A stretch of DNA of 64,000 bases from JBGSQR01 sp964509295 (GCA_964509295.1 CAZDWS010000012.1:1-64000), one strand, 5' to 3'; positions 24,095-33,350 are shown, counted from the stretch's first letter. Notes: a model not told the origin generated them from the sequence alone. A program made the numbers and translations.

Positions 24095-24405
24095 TTATGC
24101 TCCCGGCGATTTCTTAGGTTACAAAAAAGATACTACGTACCAAAATAGTTCGTTATTGACTAAACAAGTCATAAGGAAGATTGTAGCGCACAGGTTTGAA
24201 AAAATAAATCTCCAAATTTTTAATGATCGCTTTCATGGTAAATATTAATACGGCTTTGATGATTCTGACTTGAAGAATCATCAACTGAAAGTAAAGTATA
24301 TTGAAGTGAGAGTCTTGATATCTGTCTTCATATGACATTTTGCAAGCACCTCAAGTTATACTGCAATTTATTACCGTCAGAACATTTGAGAAAAGGAGAT
24401 TTACC
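24095..24405. promoter_or_regulatory. Divergent intergenic region with a perfect 10-bp inverted repeat
   Basis: This 311-base AT-rich spacer lies between the HxlR-type regulator and the metallo-beta-lactamase gene. TGATGATTCT at 24257-24266 and AGAATCATCA at 24274-24283 are a perfect inverted repeat with a seven-base gap. It could be an operator or a hairpin in the leader. Nearer the regulator, TACGTACCAAAATAG could be another binding site. No gene is seen. Confidence 0.5.
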
Positions 24406-25386
24406 ATGGCAAAAATATTGCGATGCATGTTGATCCTCGGCGCTGTCTTTCTGTTTGGTTTTGCGTCGTTAGCACTGGCTGAAGCCCCCAAGGCACAAAC
24501 CCAGGTGCCGGGCTACTACCGCATGCAGCTGGGCCAATTCGAAATTACTGCGCTCTTTGATGGTGCCCTTGAACTGGATACAAAACTGCTCAAGCACGCC
24601 ACTCCCACCGATCTGCAGCGCCTGCTTTCACGCATGTTTGTCGGAAACCCCAAAATGCAGACAGCGGTGAATGCCTATCTGGTCAACACCGGAACACACC
24701 TGGTGCTGGTTGATGCCGGAGCTGCGAAATTGTTTGGACCGTCTCTGGGCTATGTGCTGCAGAATATGAAGGCCGCCGGTTATGAACCTGAACAGGTGGA
24801 TACGGTCATTATCACGCATCTGCATGGCGACCATATGGGCGGATTGAACAATGTCGCCGGCCAGCCGCTTTTCCCCAAGGCAAAAATTTGGGTTGCCAAG
24901 GCCGATAATGATTTCTGGCTGTCACAGAAAGTTGCCGATAGTTCGCCGGAGCAGGTGCAACCGTTTTTTAAGATGGCTCGTGATGTTGCCGCTCCGTATC
25001 TGGCCAGCGGTCAGTGGAATACTTTTACGGAAGGCAGTGTGCTGGTGCCGGGAATCAAGGCGGTTAAGGCCAATGGTCATACCCCCGGACATACGGCTTA
25101 TGCCGTTGAATCAGAAGGTCAAAAACTGCTGATCTGGGGTGATTTGGTGCATGCCCATGCCGTCCAGTTCGCCAAACCGGGTGTCTCCTTTGAGTATGAT
25201 ATCGACCAGAAGCAGGCCATTGCAACCAGGCGCAGCATCATGAAGTCCATGGCCGAAAGTAAATCACTTGTGGCCGGTATGCACTTGCCGTTTCCAGGTG
25301 TCGGTCATGTCAGGGCAGAAGGAAAGGGTAGTTACAGCTGGGTACCCATTGAGTTCAGTCCAATGCCAAAAGCTGCAAATCAATAA
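24406..25386 (+). CDS. Exported metallo-beta-lactamase-fold hydrolase
   Basis: The 326-residue protein has a signal peptide (residues 1-26, cleavage near LALAEA). The MBL fold carries the metal motif THLHGDHMGG, a later NGHTPGH, and WGDLVHAHA supplying further ligands. The enzyme would be periplasmic, with unknown substrate; relatives include lactonases and hydrolases. ATG 24406 follows AAAAGGAGATTTACC. It heads a set with the flavodoxin-like and ABM genes, opposite the HxlR-type regulator. Confidence 0.9.
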   Translation: MAKILRCMLILGAVFLFGFASLALAEAPKAQTQVPGYYRMQLGQFEITALFDGALELDTKLLKHATPTDLQRLLSRMFVGNPKMQTAVNAYLVNTGTHLVLVDAGAAKLFGPSLGYVLQNMKAAGYEPEQVDTVIITHLHGDHMGGLNNVAGQPLFPKAKIWVAKADNDFWLSQKVADSSPEQVQPFFKMARDVAAPYLASGQWNTFTEGSVLVPGIKAVKANGHTPGHTAYAVESEGQKLLIWGDLVHAHAVQFAKPGVSFEYDIDQKQAIATRRSIMKSMAESKSLVAGMHLPFPGVGHVRAEGKGSYSWVPIEFSPMPKAANQ

Positions 25387-25443
25387 AATTAAGTTGCCTG
25401 GATATATGCATTTTAAGCAAAGAAAGAACAGGAGGAGAGAGCT

Positions 25444-26079
25444 ATGAAAGTAGTTGCCATTAATGGAAGTCCGAAAAAAGAGGGAAATACGCACCACGCA
25501 ATCCAGCTGGTTGCTGCAGAACTGCAAAAAGAGGGCATCGAAGTCCAGGAACTACATGTGGGCAACAAGTTGATCCAGGGATGTATCGCCTGCGGAATGT
25601 GCGGAAAAAACAAGAATGAACAGTGTGCGCTGACCGGAGATGTGGTCAATGAATATCTCCAGATCCTGAAAACTGCAGATGGCATAATACTTGGTACGCC
25701 GGTACATTATGCAGCCATTGGCGGCACCATGAAGTCATTTTTAGACCGTCTTTTTTATGTGTCAGGTATGAACGGAGGTCTGTTCCGGCAGAAGGTCGGC
25801 GCATCTGTTGTTGCTGTCAGGCGTTCCGGCGGAGTTCCCACATTTAACCAGCTGAATAACTACCTGCATTATGCCGAAATGGTCATTCCTAATTCCAATT
25901 ACTGGAATGTTATACATGGTGCTACGCCTGGCGAAGTTCAGCAGGATCTGGAAGGGGCGCAGATTATGCGTATCCTTGGTAAAAACATGGCCTGGCTGAT
26001 GAAATTGGTGGAAAACGGTAAAGGTACGGTTGTGCCGCCGGAAGCTGAGGCAAAGGTTCGGATGAATTTTATCAGATAG
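25444..26079 (+). CDS. Flavodoxin-like NAD(P)H-dependent oxidoreductase
   Basis: The 211-residue protein begins KVVAINGSPKKEGNT, the FMN phosphate-binding loop of iron-sulfur flavoprotein/NADPH-FMN reductase families. It continues with CIACGMCGKN (a Cys motif that could be redox-active or bind a cluster) and GTPVHYAAIGGTMKSFLDR. It probably reduces quinones or other electrophiles with NAD(P)H. ACAGGAGGAGAGAGC precedes the ATG. It sits 57 bases after the MBL gene and 75 before the ABM gene in the same transcription unit. Confidence 0.9.
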   Translation: MKVVAINGSPKKEGNTHHAIQLVAAELQKEGIEVQELHVGNKLIQGCIACGMCGKNKNEQCALTGDVVNEYLQILKTADGIILGTPVHYAAIGGTMKSFLDRLFYVSGMNGGLFRQKVGASVVAVRRSGGVPTFNQLNNYLHYAEMVIPNSNYWNVIHGATPGEVQQDLEGAQIMRILGKNMAWLMKLVENGKGTVVPPEAEAKVRMNFIR

Positions 26080-26154
26080 TTCCTACCCGGGTGCTGGATA
26101 AAGTATAAAATCATGGTAGGCATTTTTTATAAATGAACTCAAAGGAGCCCAGGT

Positions 26155-26448
26155 ATGCCATTATTGACAGTAGTTGCCAAGCTTGTAGCAAAACATGAAT
26201 CTATTGCTGATGTTAAAAAAGCGCTGGTTAAGCTGGTCGACCCGACCAGGTCTGAAGCAGGTTGCATTGAGTATATGCTTCATCAGGACATTGCAAACCC
26301 GGCGGTTTTTATTTTTTATGAAAACTGGGACAATGAAGAATGCCTTGAAAAACACAAGGAAACTGATCACTACAAAAGCTGTTTTAGTGCCATCGGTAAC
26401 CTGATTCAGGACAAGGAAGTTCATTTGATGACCATGATTGATTTGTGA
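26155..26448 (+). CDS. Antibiotic biosynthesis monooxygenase (ABM) domain protein, YgiN-like
   Basis: The 97-residue ferredoxin-like alpha-beta protein shows ABM landmarks: LLTVVAKLVAK, the ARSEAGC-like segment (here TRSEAGCIEY), FIFYENWDNEECLEKH and HYK. The YgiN subgroup oxidises quinols or cycles with quinone reductases without cofactor. Its place after a flavodoxin-like reductase and under an HxlR-type regulator fits quinone/electrophile detoxification. AAAGGAGCCCAGGT precedes the ATG. Confidence 0.9.
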   Translation: MPLLTVVAKLVAKHESIADVKKALVKLVDPTRSEAGCIEYMLHQDIANPAVFIFYENWDNEECLEKHKETDHYKSCFSAIGNLIQDKEVHLMTMIDL

Positions 26449-26475
26449 CATAACGGTTTAGGTTTACTTTAACAG

Positions 26476-26507
26476 AAAGGGTTTTCGGCTGATGCCGGAA
26501 ACCTTTT
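26476..26507 (+). terminator. Terminator of the HxlR-linked operon
   Basis: AAAGGGTTTTCGGC and GCCGGAAACCTTT form an imperfect stem with a run of T after it, 28 bases past the ABM stop. Confidence 0.8.
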
Positions 26508-26644
26508 TTTATATCGAACGTGGTTGTATGTAAGATAGTTGGAGCAATCGGTCTTAATCTGTTATATTAAAATTAATCTCAGTCGAACAGGTCTGGTTTT
26601 TTACAGAATGAATCAGCCCCCAAGTCAAAGAAAGAGTTGAGTTC

Positions 26645-28093
26645 ATGATTATACAACAGCTTAAAAAACAGTTGAAAACGCTTTCAATACGTACAGTACT
26701 GTTTTCCATCTTGTTGATTGTAGGTGGCTGGGGGGTTATAGCCTCTCTCTATCAAGTTAGAGACAGCCTTGGTGCTTATCGACAGGATCGTAATCTTTCT
26801 AAATGGGCTCCAGTTGCAACCAGGCTGCTTGCTGCTGCTCAACACCTGGCCTATGAACGCGGACGCACGGTTGTTGTTATGCGGGGCATTGCCCCTGTTA
26901 CTTCACAGGATCGAGATTTTATCAATAAACGGCGCAGTTTGGCGGATGCTGCGCTGCAGGCCGCCTTGAAGAGTGAGACTTCTCCCCCGGAATTGAAGTC
27001 TCAGGTCATCATCGCAGAGTGGGAAAAAATTAAACAGCTGCGCCAGCAAATAGATCAGAATATTATTTTACCCCGTGCTTTACGTGATCCTGAGTTGTCT
27101 GGTCAATGGCTTGTTGCTGCAAATAACCTGATTAAAAGTATTCAGACTTCAACAGTAATGCTGATCAGTTATTTTAATCCAAAAGAAAAAACTACACGCC
27201 TGACTTTATTGGCTGCAACGGTTCTGGAATTGCGTATAACGGCAGGATCGGAATCTGCTGCAATTGCGGAAAATTTTTCTGCAAAGGAAGCACCTTCGGT
27301 AGATCGTCTGATTTATATACACAACCTGCGGGGGCGTGAAGACCGGCTCTGGAATGAAATAGACCGGCTTGCCAGTTATTTGAGAATATCAGAGGTTCAA
27401 AACAGGGTTGATGAAGTCAAAAAACAGCACCTGACTGTTTATCGTCCAATGCAGGATCAGGCTCTTTCCGATCTGGGTAAAAATGATCAATTGTCATTGC
27501 CTGTTGAAAAACTCACATCCTCTTCAATACCCGTATTAGATGGACTTTCCGAGTTAATGGCAGTAGCGACGGAATACGCCTTGCGGATTGCGGATGAAGG
27601 AATGGCCCAGGCACGAAACAAGCTGATCAGTCACATGCTTTGGGCTTTGTCACTGGTTGTTTTGTTGACACTGTCGGTACGATACATTTTGAAACATGTA
27701 ATCCTGCCGTTGGAGTTTGTAGATGGAGAAATAAACCGACTGGGTGCGCTGCCTGGTCAAAACAGCGAGACCGGCAATGAAATTGATAGGTTGAAATCAA
27801 GTACGATTGCATTGGAAAACAGCCTTTTAGCCAGAGCAGAGGCGGAGGTAGAGCTTAAAACAACTGTTGACGATCTTACGGTTGCCCTGGAACAGGTTAA
27901 GACCCTAAGCGGGTTGTTGCCTATCTGCGCCAGTTGCAAAAAGATCAGAGACGACAAAGGCTACTGGGAACAGGCAGAGGCGTATATTTCAAAACGTACC
28001 GATGCCCAGTTTTCTCACGGTTATTGTCCTGACTGCGCAGAGAAGGTCTATGCTGAGATAGAAAAAATGAAAAAGGAAAGAGCAGTAGGGTAA
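26645..28093 (+). CDS. Membrane sensor with NIT-like periplasmic domain and orphan C-terminal Cys4 module
   Basis: The 482-residue protein has TM1 at about residues 17-38. A helical periplasmic region of about 290 residues follows, with an AYERGRTVVVMRG segment like nitrate/nitrite-sensing NIT domains. TM2 lies near 330-350, then a short linker and coiled coil. The C-terminus carries LSGLLPICASCKKIRDDKGYW and, later, FSHGYCPDC, two CxxC pairs. This module usually ends PAS or GGDEF sensor proteins, but no kinase, cyclase or MCP output is present here. Signal output is therefore unknown. No start competitor is seen. Confidence 0.75.
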   Translation: MIIQQLKKQLKTLSIRTVLFSILLIVGGWGVIASLYQVRDSLGAYRQDRNLSKWAPVATRLLAAAQHLAYERGRTVVVMRGIAPVTSQDRDFINKRRSLADAALQAALKSETSPPELKSQVIIAEWEKIKQLRQQIDQNIILPRALRDPELSGQWLVAANNLIKSIQTSTVMLISYFNPKEKTTRLTLLAATVLELRITAGSESAAIAENFSAKEAPSVDRLIYIHNLRGREDRLWNEIDRLASYLRISEVQNRVDEVKKQHLTVYRPMQDQALSDLGKNDQLSLPVEKLTSSSIPVLDGLSELMAVATEYALRIADEGMAQARNKLISHMLWALSLVVLLTLSVRYILKHVILPLEFVDGEINRLGALPGQNSETGNEIDRLKSSTIALENSLLARAEAEVELKTTVDDLTVALEQVKTLSGLLPICASCKKIRDDKGYWEQAEAYISKRTDAQFSHGYCPDCAEKVYAEIEKMKKERAVG

Positions 28094-28150
28094 ATCCTTT
28101 CGGCGCTTTCTAATCGATAGACAGCAATTTGAGCTGGTGGCTGACATGTT

Positions 28151-28181
28151 TAAAGGCTTGCGGACGTTTCTGCGAGCCTTT
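28151..28181 (+). terminator. Terminator after the NIT-like sensor gene
   Basis: AAAGGCTTGC and GCGAGCCTTT pair around GGACGTTTCT, followed by AATCTTTTG. Confidence 0.6.
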
Positions 28182-28331
28182 AATCTTTTGATACTATTTA
28201 TGAAATAATACTTGAGAAGTTATCTGATTTGCTCATGGCTAGTATGAAAACTATATATTTTACTTATATTAAACATGTGGGTACAGTTATAGATCAAATG
28301 TCAGCAACAAAAACAATAGCCTGGAGGGATT

Positions 28332-28826
28332 ATGGACAAGAGCGCTTTATTAAACTCGGTTCAACGGGTTCAGGAAAAAAATGTTGAGAATAGCAACACG
28401 TTGCCGGCAAAGAAAAAACGGAGTGATAAGACATCCGTACCGGTAAAAGCTGTTTCTGCTGTGGCAAAATCCAAGTTCAAGCTTGGCAACGGAATCCATG
28501 TTGCTGCGGAACTGGGTAACTATGTGGGAGCATTGATCGGGGATGGCTATAACTTCCTGACGGTTAAAGCAATCCGGTGCATGGCACAAGGGTTTTCCGA
28601 CGGTGTTCACTGGATTCACGCCTATGGCTGCTGGGTGAAGGTGGAAGGCAAAAAACTGCTTTGTCTGCGGGCCGAGGCCAATGGTGAGCCGGAAATGTTC
28701 AACGGACAAGAAAACTGGGGAGAGGTAATTGCACCGGAGAATCAGATGTTTCTTGATGCCGTAAATGCTGTTCTTGGAACTAACTTCCGTTATAAGCAGT
28801 TTGTCATGCGAACCAGGACAACCTGA
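28332..28826 (+). CDS. Hypothetical protein, basic N-terminus
   Basis: I do not recognise this 164-residue protein. The first 50 residues are Lys-rich and disordered-looking (PAKKKRSDK). The rest seems folded, with an aromatic-rich stretch (WIHAYGCWVKVEGKKL) and Gly-rich turns. There is no signal peptide or membrane segment. AGCCTGGAGGGATT precedes the ATG and a strong terminator follows, so it is a real monocistronic gene. Its function is unknown. Confidence 0.7.
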   Translation: MDKSALLNSVQRVQEKNVENSNTLPAKKKRSDKTSVPVKAVSAVAKSKFKLGNGIHVAAELGNYVGALIGDGYNFLTVKAIRCMAQGFSDGVHWIHAYGCWVKVEGKKLLCLRAEANGEPEMFNGQENWGEVIAPENQMFLDAVNAVLGTNFRYKQFVMRTRTT

Positions 28827-28877
28827 CCTGAATCATCTACTGCTGTTGAGAAAGAATTAGCGTGTTTTGCTTCGATT

Positions 28878-28926
28878 AAACCATAAAGCTCCGTGTAGAT
28901 TGACTACACGGAGCTTTATGGTTTTT
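28878..28926. terminator. Long bidirectional terminator
   Basis: CCATAAAGCTCCGTGTAG and CTACACGGAGCTTTATGG form an 18-base-pair perfect stem around ATTGA, with A and T tracts outside, between convergent genes. Confidence 0.92.
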
Positions 28927-28958
28927 GCCCGTAATATATAATCCGAGATAGATAGAAG

Positions 28959-29648
28959 CTATCGTGTAAAAATTCTGATCGCCTTATATATGATATCGAA
29001 CAGATCCGGATCTGACTGGCGCAACGGGTCACCGTAGCCTTCAAAGAGAGACGGTTCCGGCTTGTAATTTGCCAGTTTCTCCCGTCGCTCGTTTTCTTTT
29101 TTTAACTCTTCCAGCCTGGTCTGCTCCTGACGTTCCTGATCCAGCAGCTTGCCACCCATTTTCATCCATTCCATCAAATGTCTCAGCTCGCCGCCATCAA
29201 GCCAGACGCCGTGGTTTTTACAACGATCCACAATCACGCCGCTTCTGGTGCCAAAATTGACCCGGTGCATCAGCTGTGCGCAGATTGGGCACTTGATATA
29301 GGCAACGGCATGCTGGTCGGTTTTACGACGCAGGTTGATGCTGTCCAGACCGTTTCTGTCGATCTTGAATACATTGGCTATGGATGCCTCCAGCAGCGCT
29401 TCCAGTTCATTCGGGTCAAAGAAGAGGCCAAGACATTCTTCGCATCTTTCAATCAGGAAAGTTCCGTTCAGTTTAAGATCGATGGTTTTCAGCTTGACGT
29501 TGCAGCGCGGGCAGATCCGGGCAGAATCGCTTTCGTGGGTAGTGTAGAAGTGGATACCCTTCAGGTCGATGTCTGTGCGGCTGCGGCAAAATTCGCACAC
29601 TTGGGAACCAGCGGGGAGCGGGGCGTTGCAGCTTGAACATCTGGCCAT
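28959..29648 (-). CDS. Multi-zinc-ribbon (zf-TFIIB-type) protein
   Basis: The 229-residue protein has three Cys4-type ribbons. The first is CSSC...CEFC at residues 4-21. The second is CPRC...CEEC, followed by LFFDPNELEALLE. The third is CPIC...C-x-x-HGVWLDGGELRHL. The second and third match the zf-TFIIB domain, in which ribbon and helix repeat. A charged coiled segment (about 170-195) follows. Such proteins are common but lack a defined biochemical role. AAGGTATCAAAT precedes the ATG. Confidence 0.85.
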   Translation of the reverse strand: MARCSSCNAPLPAGSQVCEFCRSRTDIDLKGIHFYTTHESDSARICPRCNVKLKTIDLKLNGTFLIERCEECLGLFFDPNELEALLEASIANVFKIDRNGLDSINLRRKTDQHAVAYIKCPICAQLMHRVNFGTRSGVIVDRCKNHGVWLDGGELRHLMEWMKMGGKLLDQERQEQTRLEELKKENERREKLANYKPEPSLFEGYGDPLRQSDPDLFDIIYKAIRIFTR

Positions 29649-29802
29649 ATTTGATACCTTCCGGATTTGTTATTGGAGCGATGTGCGCATTATAACGGGA
29701 AAATCGGTTTGAGGTAAACCCCCCAGTTAAATTCATGCAAAATAACAGTAATTGCCAGAGAGGGCTGGACGAATAGCACACTGTGCGGTAGGGTATTTAT
29801 TA

Positions 29803-29919
29803 CAATTCCAAATCAAAGCGCTACCTTCGTTGGCTCATCTTCGGCTCCTCAACGTACTGCGTGTACGCCTTCGTCGCCTCAATCCTCGCCGCCTTGGTTT
29901 CATTTTTGATTTGAAATTG
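29803..29919. repeat. 117-bp MITE-like intergenic repeat with 15-bp terminal inverted repeats
   Basis: CAATTCCAAATCAAA at 29803-29817 and TTTGATTTGAAATTG at 29905-29919 are inverted repeats matching at 14 of 15 positions. The interior is GC-rich and open on the minus strand (KAARIEATKAYTQYVEE-like). It lies directly upstream of dbpA, replacing the usual leader. No transposase is nearby, so if mobile it depends on an element elsewhere. Confidence 0.6.
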
Positions 29920-29948
29920 CAATTTTATTCCAAATGAAAGAGAACCCA

Positions 29949-31331
29949 ATGCCCAATAAAGCCTTTTCCACGCTGCACATAAAAGCTCCCATGTTAAAAA
30001 ACCTGGCTTCGCTCGGTTACAATGAAATGACTCCGATCCAGGCCCACAGCCTGCCTTTGATACTGTCCGGCAAGGATCTGATCGCCAAAGCCAAGACTGG
30101 CAGCGGCAAGACAGCAGCTTTCGGTATCGGTCTATTGACACAGCTGGATGTTGCCAGTCTGGCAATTCAGGCTCTGGTGATCTGCCCGACGCGCGAACTG
30201 GCCGATCAGGTTGCCAAAGAGCTGCGTCGGCTGGCTCGTTTTACGGACAACATCAGGATTCTGACCCTCTGCGGCGGCGTCCCTTTTGGGCCCCAATTGG
30301 CACCGCTGGAGCATGGCGCACATGTTGTCGTCGGAACACCAGGACGCCTGCTGGATCATCTGCGCCGGGGCAGTCTGAAGCTGAATTTGCTGCAGACGCT
30401 GGTGTTGGATGAAGCTGACCGGATGCTTGACATGGGTTTTCAGGAAGATATCGCCAAGCTGATCAGTGCCGCCCCCAGGAAAAGGCAGACGCTGCTTTTC
30501 TCAGCAACCTATCCGCCGGAAATTATGGAGATGAGTGCTGATATACAGCATGAGCCTATGGAGATCAGCGTTGATGAGGTGCATGAAGAAGGAATGATAG
30601 AACAGCTGCTTTTTGAAGTTGAAAAAGAGGGTAGAATCGAGGCGGTTGCCCGGATACTTGCCCATTATCGTCCGGAATCTACTCTGGTGTTCTGCAATAC
30701 CAAAATAGAGTGTCAGGATGTGGCTGACGAGTTGAACAGGCAGGGGTTTTCGGCGCTTGCCATTCATGGTGATCTGGAACAACGGGAGCGTGATCAGGTG
30801 CTGGTGCGCTTTTCCAACAAGAGTGTTTCCGTGCTGGTAGCTACTGATGTGGCGGCTCGCGGTCTGGATATCAAGGATCTTTCAGCGGTTATTAACTATG
30901 AACTGTCCCGCGATACGGAGATTCACATTCATCGCATAGGCCGCACCGGTCGGGCCGGTGAGCAGGGACTGGCCCTGGGCTTGATGACGTCGCATGAAAA
31001 TCGTCGGGTGCAGGCTATTGAAGCAGCTCTGGGCTATACTATTCCACGTGGAGATCTGGAATCGCTGGCTGTGGTAGCCGGTAAACCATTTGCTCCTCCC
31101 ATGGTGACTTTCTGTATTGACGGGGGGCGTAAAAACAAGATGCGTCCCGGTGATATAGTCGGTGCCCTGACAGGAGAGGGTGGCATATCCGGCAGTGAAG
31201 TCGGCAGGATTGATGTGTTTGATTTCCATTCCTATGTGGCAATTGTTCGCGCAAGCGCTGATCAGGCTTTGTCATGCCTGACGAGTAACAGGATCAAGGG
31301 CCGTTTTTTTAAGGTTCGCAGATTCAACTGA
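29949..31331 (+). CDS. dbpA: DEAD-box RNA helicase DbpA
   Basis: The 460-residue helicase has the Q motif (MTPIQAHSLP), motif I AKTGSGKT, motif II DEAD, SAT, motif V TDVAARGLDI and motif VI HRIGRTGR. The C-terminal domain (about 385-460, KMRPGDIVGALTGEGGI) is the DbpA RNA-binding domain that recognises 23S rRNA hairpin 92 in large-subunit assembly. I prefer ATG 29949, preceded by AAAGAGAACC, over 29934. The gene starts 30 bases after a MITE-like repeat, which may carry or block its promoter. Confidence 0.92.
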   Translation: MPNKAFSTLHIKAPMLKNLASLGYNEMTPIQAHSLPLILSGKDLIAKAKTGSGKTAAFGIGLLTQLDVASLAIQALVICPTRELADQVAKELRRLARFTDNIRILTLCGGVPFGPQLAPLEHGAHVVVGTPGRLLDHLRRGSLKLNLLQTLVLDEADRMLDMGFQEDIAKLISAAPRKRQTLLFSATYPPEIMEMSADIQHEPMEISVDEVHEEGMIEQLLFEVEKEGRIEAVARILAHYRPESTLVFCNTKIECQDVADELNRQGFSALAIHGDLEQRERDQVLVRFSNKSVSVLVATDVAARGLDIKDLSAVINYELSRDTEIHIHRIGRTGRAGEQGLALGLMTSHENRRVQAIEAALGYTIPRGDLESLAVVAGKPFAPPMVTFCIDGGRKNKMRPGDIVGALTGEGGISGSEVGRIDVFDFHSYVAIVRASADQALSCLTSNRIKGRFFKVRRFN

Positions 31332-31490
31332 AGAATTCATTCTTGAAGTCATAATTGTTTAACGATATAGTCAACAAATTTTAAATTAAAGTTTTACTTC
31401 AGCCCCGATAAACAGGATAAGTGCGTTAACGAAGTTGTGTTCTGCCAGAAGAACGCAGAAAATAACTTCCAACTTACTAAAAGGAACGAT

Positions 31491-32312
31491 ATGAGTTTTT
31501 CTCTTGATCTCCGTTACCATATTTGTCAACAGCCGATTGAACTGCCGGTCTTTAACCCGGTGGCCCTGGAGTTGCTTCAGTTGCTGGCCGACCCTGAAAT
31601 TGATATCAATCATGTCATTGATTTAATCAACAAGGATCAGGCCTTGTCGATCCAGATTCTCTGTTTGGCCAATTCATCCGCTTATGCCGGACGCTGCAAA
31701 TCGGAGACAATCAAGGACTCCGTAAACCGTCTTGGCACAAAGCAGATAATCAATCTTGCCATGGCTGCATCCCAGTCTTCACTACACGTTTCCAGCCTGC
31801 CGGTCGTTAATGACATGCTGAAAAAACTCTGGCTTCATTCCTTTGCCTGTGCGACAGGATGCAAATCTCTGGCAATCAGCAGCGGGCATCGGGATTTGGC
31901 AGAGCAAGCCTATCTGGCCGGACTTCTGCATGATGTGGGTAAGCTGTATCTGCTGAAGGCCATGGAACAGATCAGCTTGCATGGTGAACTGGATTTTGAA
32001 CTGAGCCACGAGACCCTGATGGATGTTTTTTCCGATATGCATATTGAGCAGGGCGTTCGCATTATGAATTACTGGAATGTGCCAGAACTGTATATTTCCG
32101 TTGTTTCAAATCACCATGTGGAACATGCCGCAGTCCACGATCCGCTGCTATCTATTGTCCGCCTGGTAAATTTTTACAGTACCCAGTTCGGCCTGAATTG
32201 CTTTCCACGTTTTGTCCAACCGGTGGATGCCGCCCATGAGATCGGCATGTTGAATGTGAATGAATCTGAACTGGAAAAACTGGAAGCCGACATGCTGGCT
32301 TGTAACGCATAG
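31491..32312 (+). CDS. HDOD-domain protein
   Basis: The 273-residue protein is essentially one HDOD domain (about residues 15-215). It carries ELPVFNPVALELLQLL, INKDQALSIQILCLANSS, NRLGTKQIINLAM and LLHDVGKLYLL. The HD pair is present in LLHDVGK. Cyclic-di-GMP-related and chemotaxis-linked signalling roles are known for the family. AAAAGGAACGAT before ATG 31491 sets the start. It is followed 50 bases on by a PilZ gene, suggesting a shared signalling unit. Confidence 0.87.
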   Translation: MSFSLDLRYHICQQPIELPVFNPVALELLQLLADPEIDINHVIDLINKDQALSIQILCLANSSAYAGRCKSETIKDSVNRLGTKQIINLAMAASQSSLHVSSLPVVNDMLKKLWLHSFACATGCKSLAISSGHRDLAEQAYLAGLLHDVGKLYLLKAMEQISLHGELDFELSHETLMDVFSDMHIEQGVRIMNYWNVPELYISVVSNHHVEHAAVHDPLLSIVRLVNFYSTQFGLNCFPRFVQPVDAAHEIGMLNVNESELEKLEADMLACNA

Positions 32313-32362
32313 GTCTGTTCTCTGCAACACTTGATAAACATAACAGCTAAATACAGGATAAT

Positions 32363-33073
32363 ATGAATATAATTGACCTATACAGCACACGCATTCAGAA
32401 GTCATTTGATGAGGATCAAGCGGAAATTGTCTCCATACTCAAGGCTAATATTAATAAAAAATTCAAGTTGATCAACTATTACAAGGGAATGCCGCTCTCC
32501 TATCCGGCAACTTTAAACTCAATGGATAGAGGTGCGGCTGACTTTGATGTTCAGGCCGAACAGGCCTATGCTATTGAACAGAGCCGCTATGTTTTTATCC
32601 GGAGCCCGCTCTTCAAGCATGATGTTTTTGCAGAGATGCAGTATGTAAATATCAAAAAACGTGCTGCCGTATTTGTGAAATTCAGTTATGTGGAAATTAT
32701 GGCGGAACGCAGAAATTTTATCCGGTTGGTGCCGGAACCGAAAGTGTCAACTGTCATTGAATCACCGCTGGGAATCATTGAAGGAAATCTGTTTGACCTG
32801 TCCCTGTCCGGTCTTAATGTAACAATTGAGAATTATTTTGCACTTGCAACCAATACCTCTACTCCGCTTCGCTTTAATATCAGCAATATTGATCAGAGTA
32901 TAAATATCAATGTCACGATACCGGCCCAGCTGATCACTATTAAAGACGATTCTTCTCCTTATAACTATAAATTCACCATCTGCCCGGACAAGTCTCTTGA
33001 AAGTGCACTTTCAAGGTATCTATTTAATAGACAGATCGAGATTATCAGGGAAATTAAAGATGCTGTCGTTTAG
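32363..33073 (+). CDS. PilZ-domain cyclic di-GMP-binding protein
   Basis: The 236-residue protein has an N-terminal YcgR-like beta domain (about 25-110) and a C-terminal PilZ domain (about 115-225). The PilZ ligand motifs are R-N-F-I-R (RxxxR) and DLSLSG (D/N-x-S-x-x-G). It should bind cyclic di-GMP and act on motility or envelope partners. ACAGGATAAT precedes the ATG. Its stop overlaps the start of the small lipoprotein gene by 14 bases. Confidence 0.9.
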   Translation: MNIIDLYSTRIQKSFDEDQAEIVSILKANINKKFKLINYYKGMPLSYPATLNSMDRGAADFDVQAEQAYAIEQSRYVFIRSPLFKHDVFAEMQYVNIKKRAAVFVKFSYVEIMAERRNFIRLVPEPKVSTVIESPLGIIEGNLFDLSLSGLNVTIENYFALATNTSTPLRFNISNIDQSININVTIPAQLITIKDDSSPYNYKFTICPDKSLESALSRYLFNRQIEIIREIKDAVV

Positions 33074-33290
33074 TTTTAGTCCTGAACGGTTCGTATTGTT
33101 GATCTTGATAATTTCCTGCCTGTTTTTGCAGGGTTGTTCCTACCGGTCATGGTATGGCGGTTTACAGCAGAAGCAGCGTCAGGATTGTTATGAAAGGGGC
33201 AATCAGGCTGATGTGCAGAGCTGCCTGGAAAAAGCCAATATGAATTATGATCAGTACAAGAGCAGTCGTGAAGAGGTTTTAAAGAAATAG
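33060..33290 (+). CDS. Small lipoprotein
   Basis: The 76-residue protein has a signal sequence ending in the lipobox LQGC (Cys at about residue 26). A mature part of about 50 residues follows, with two further Cys (QDCYERG and QSCLEK) and a Tyr-rich start (SYRSWYGG). It is probably an envelope protein. The frame begins inside the end of the PilZ gene, so expression is coupled. A perfect terminator follows. Function unknown. Confidence 0.8.
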   Translation: MLSFSFSPERFVLLILIISCLFLQGCSYRSWYGGLQQKQRQDCYERGNQADVQSCLEKANMNYDQYKSSREEVLKK

Positions 33291-33350
33291 CTGAATGTTA
33301 AAGAATGGCTCTTAATTAGTTTTAATGTTTATTGGATTCATGACATTATC

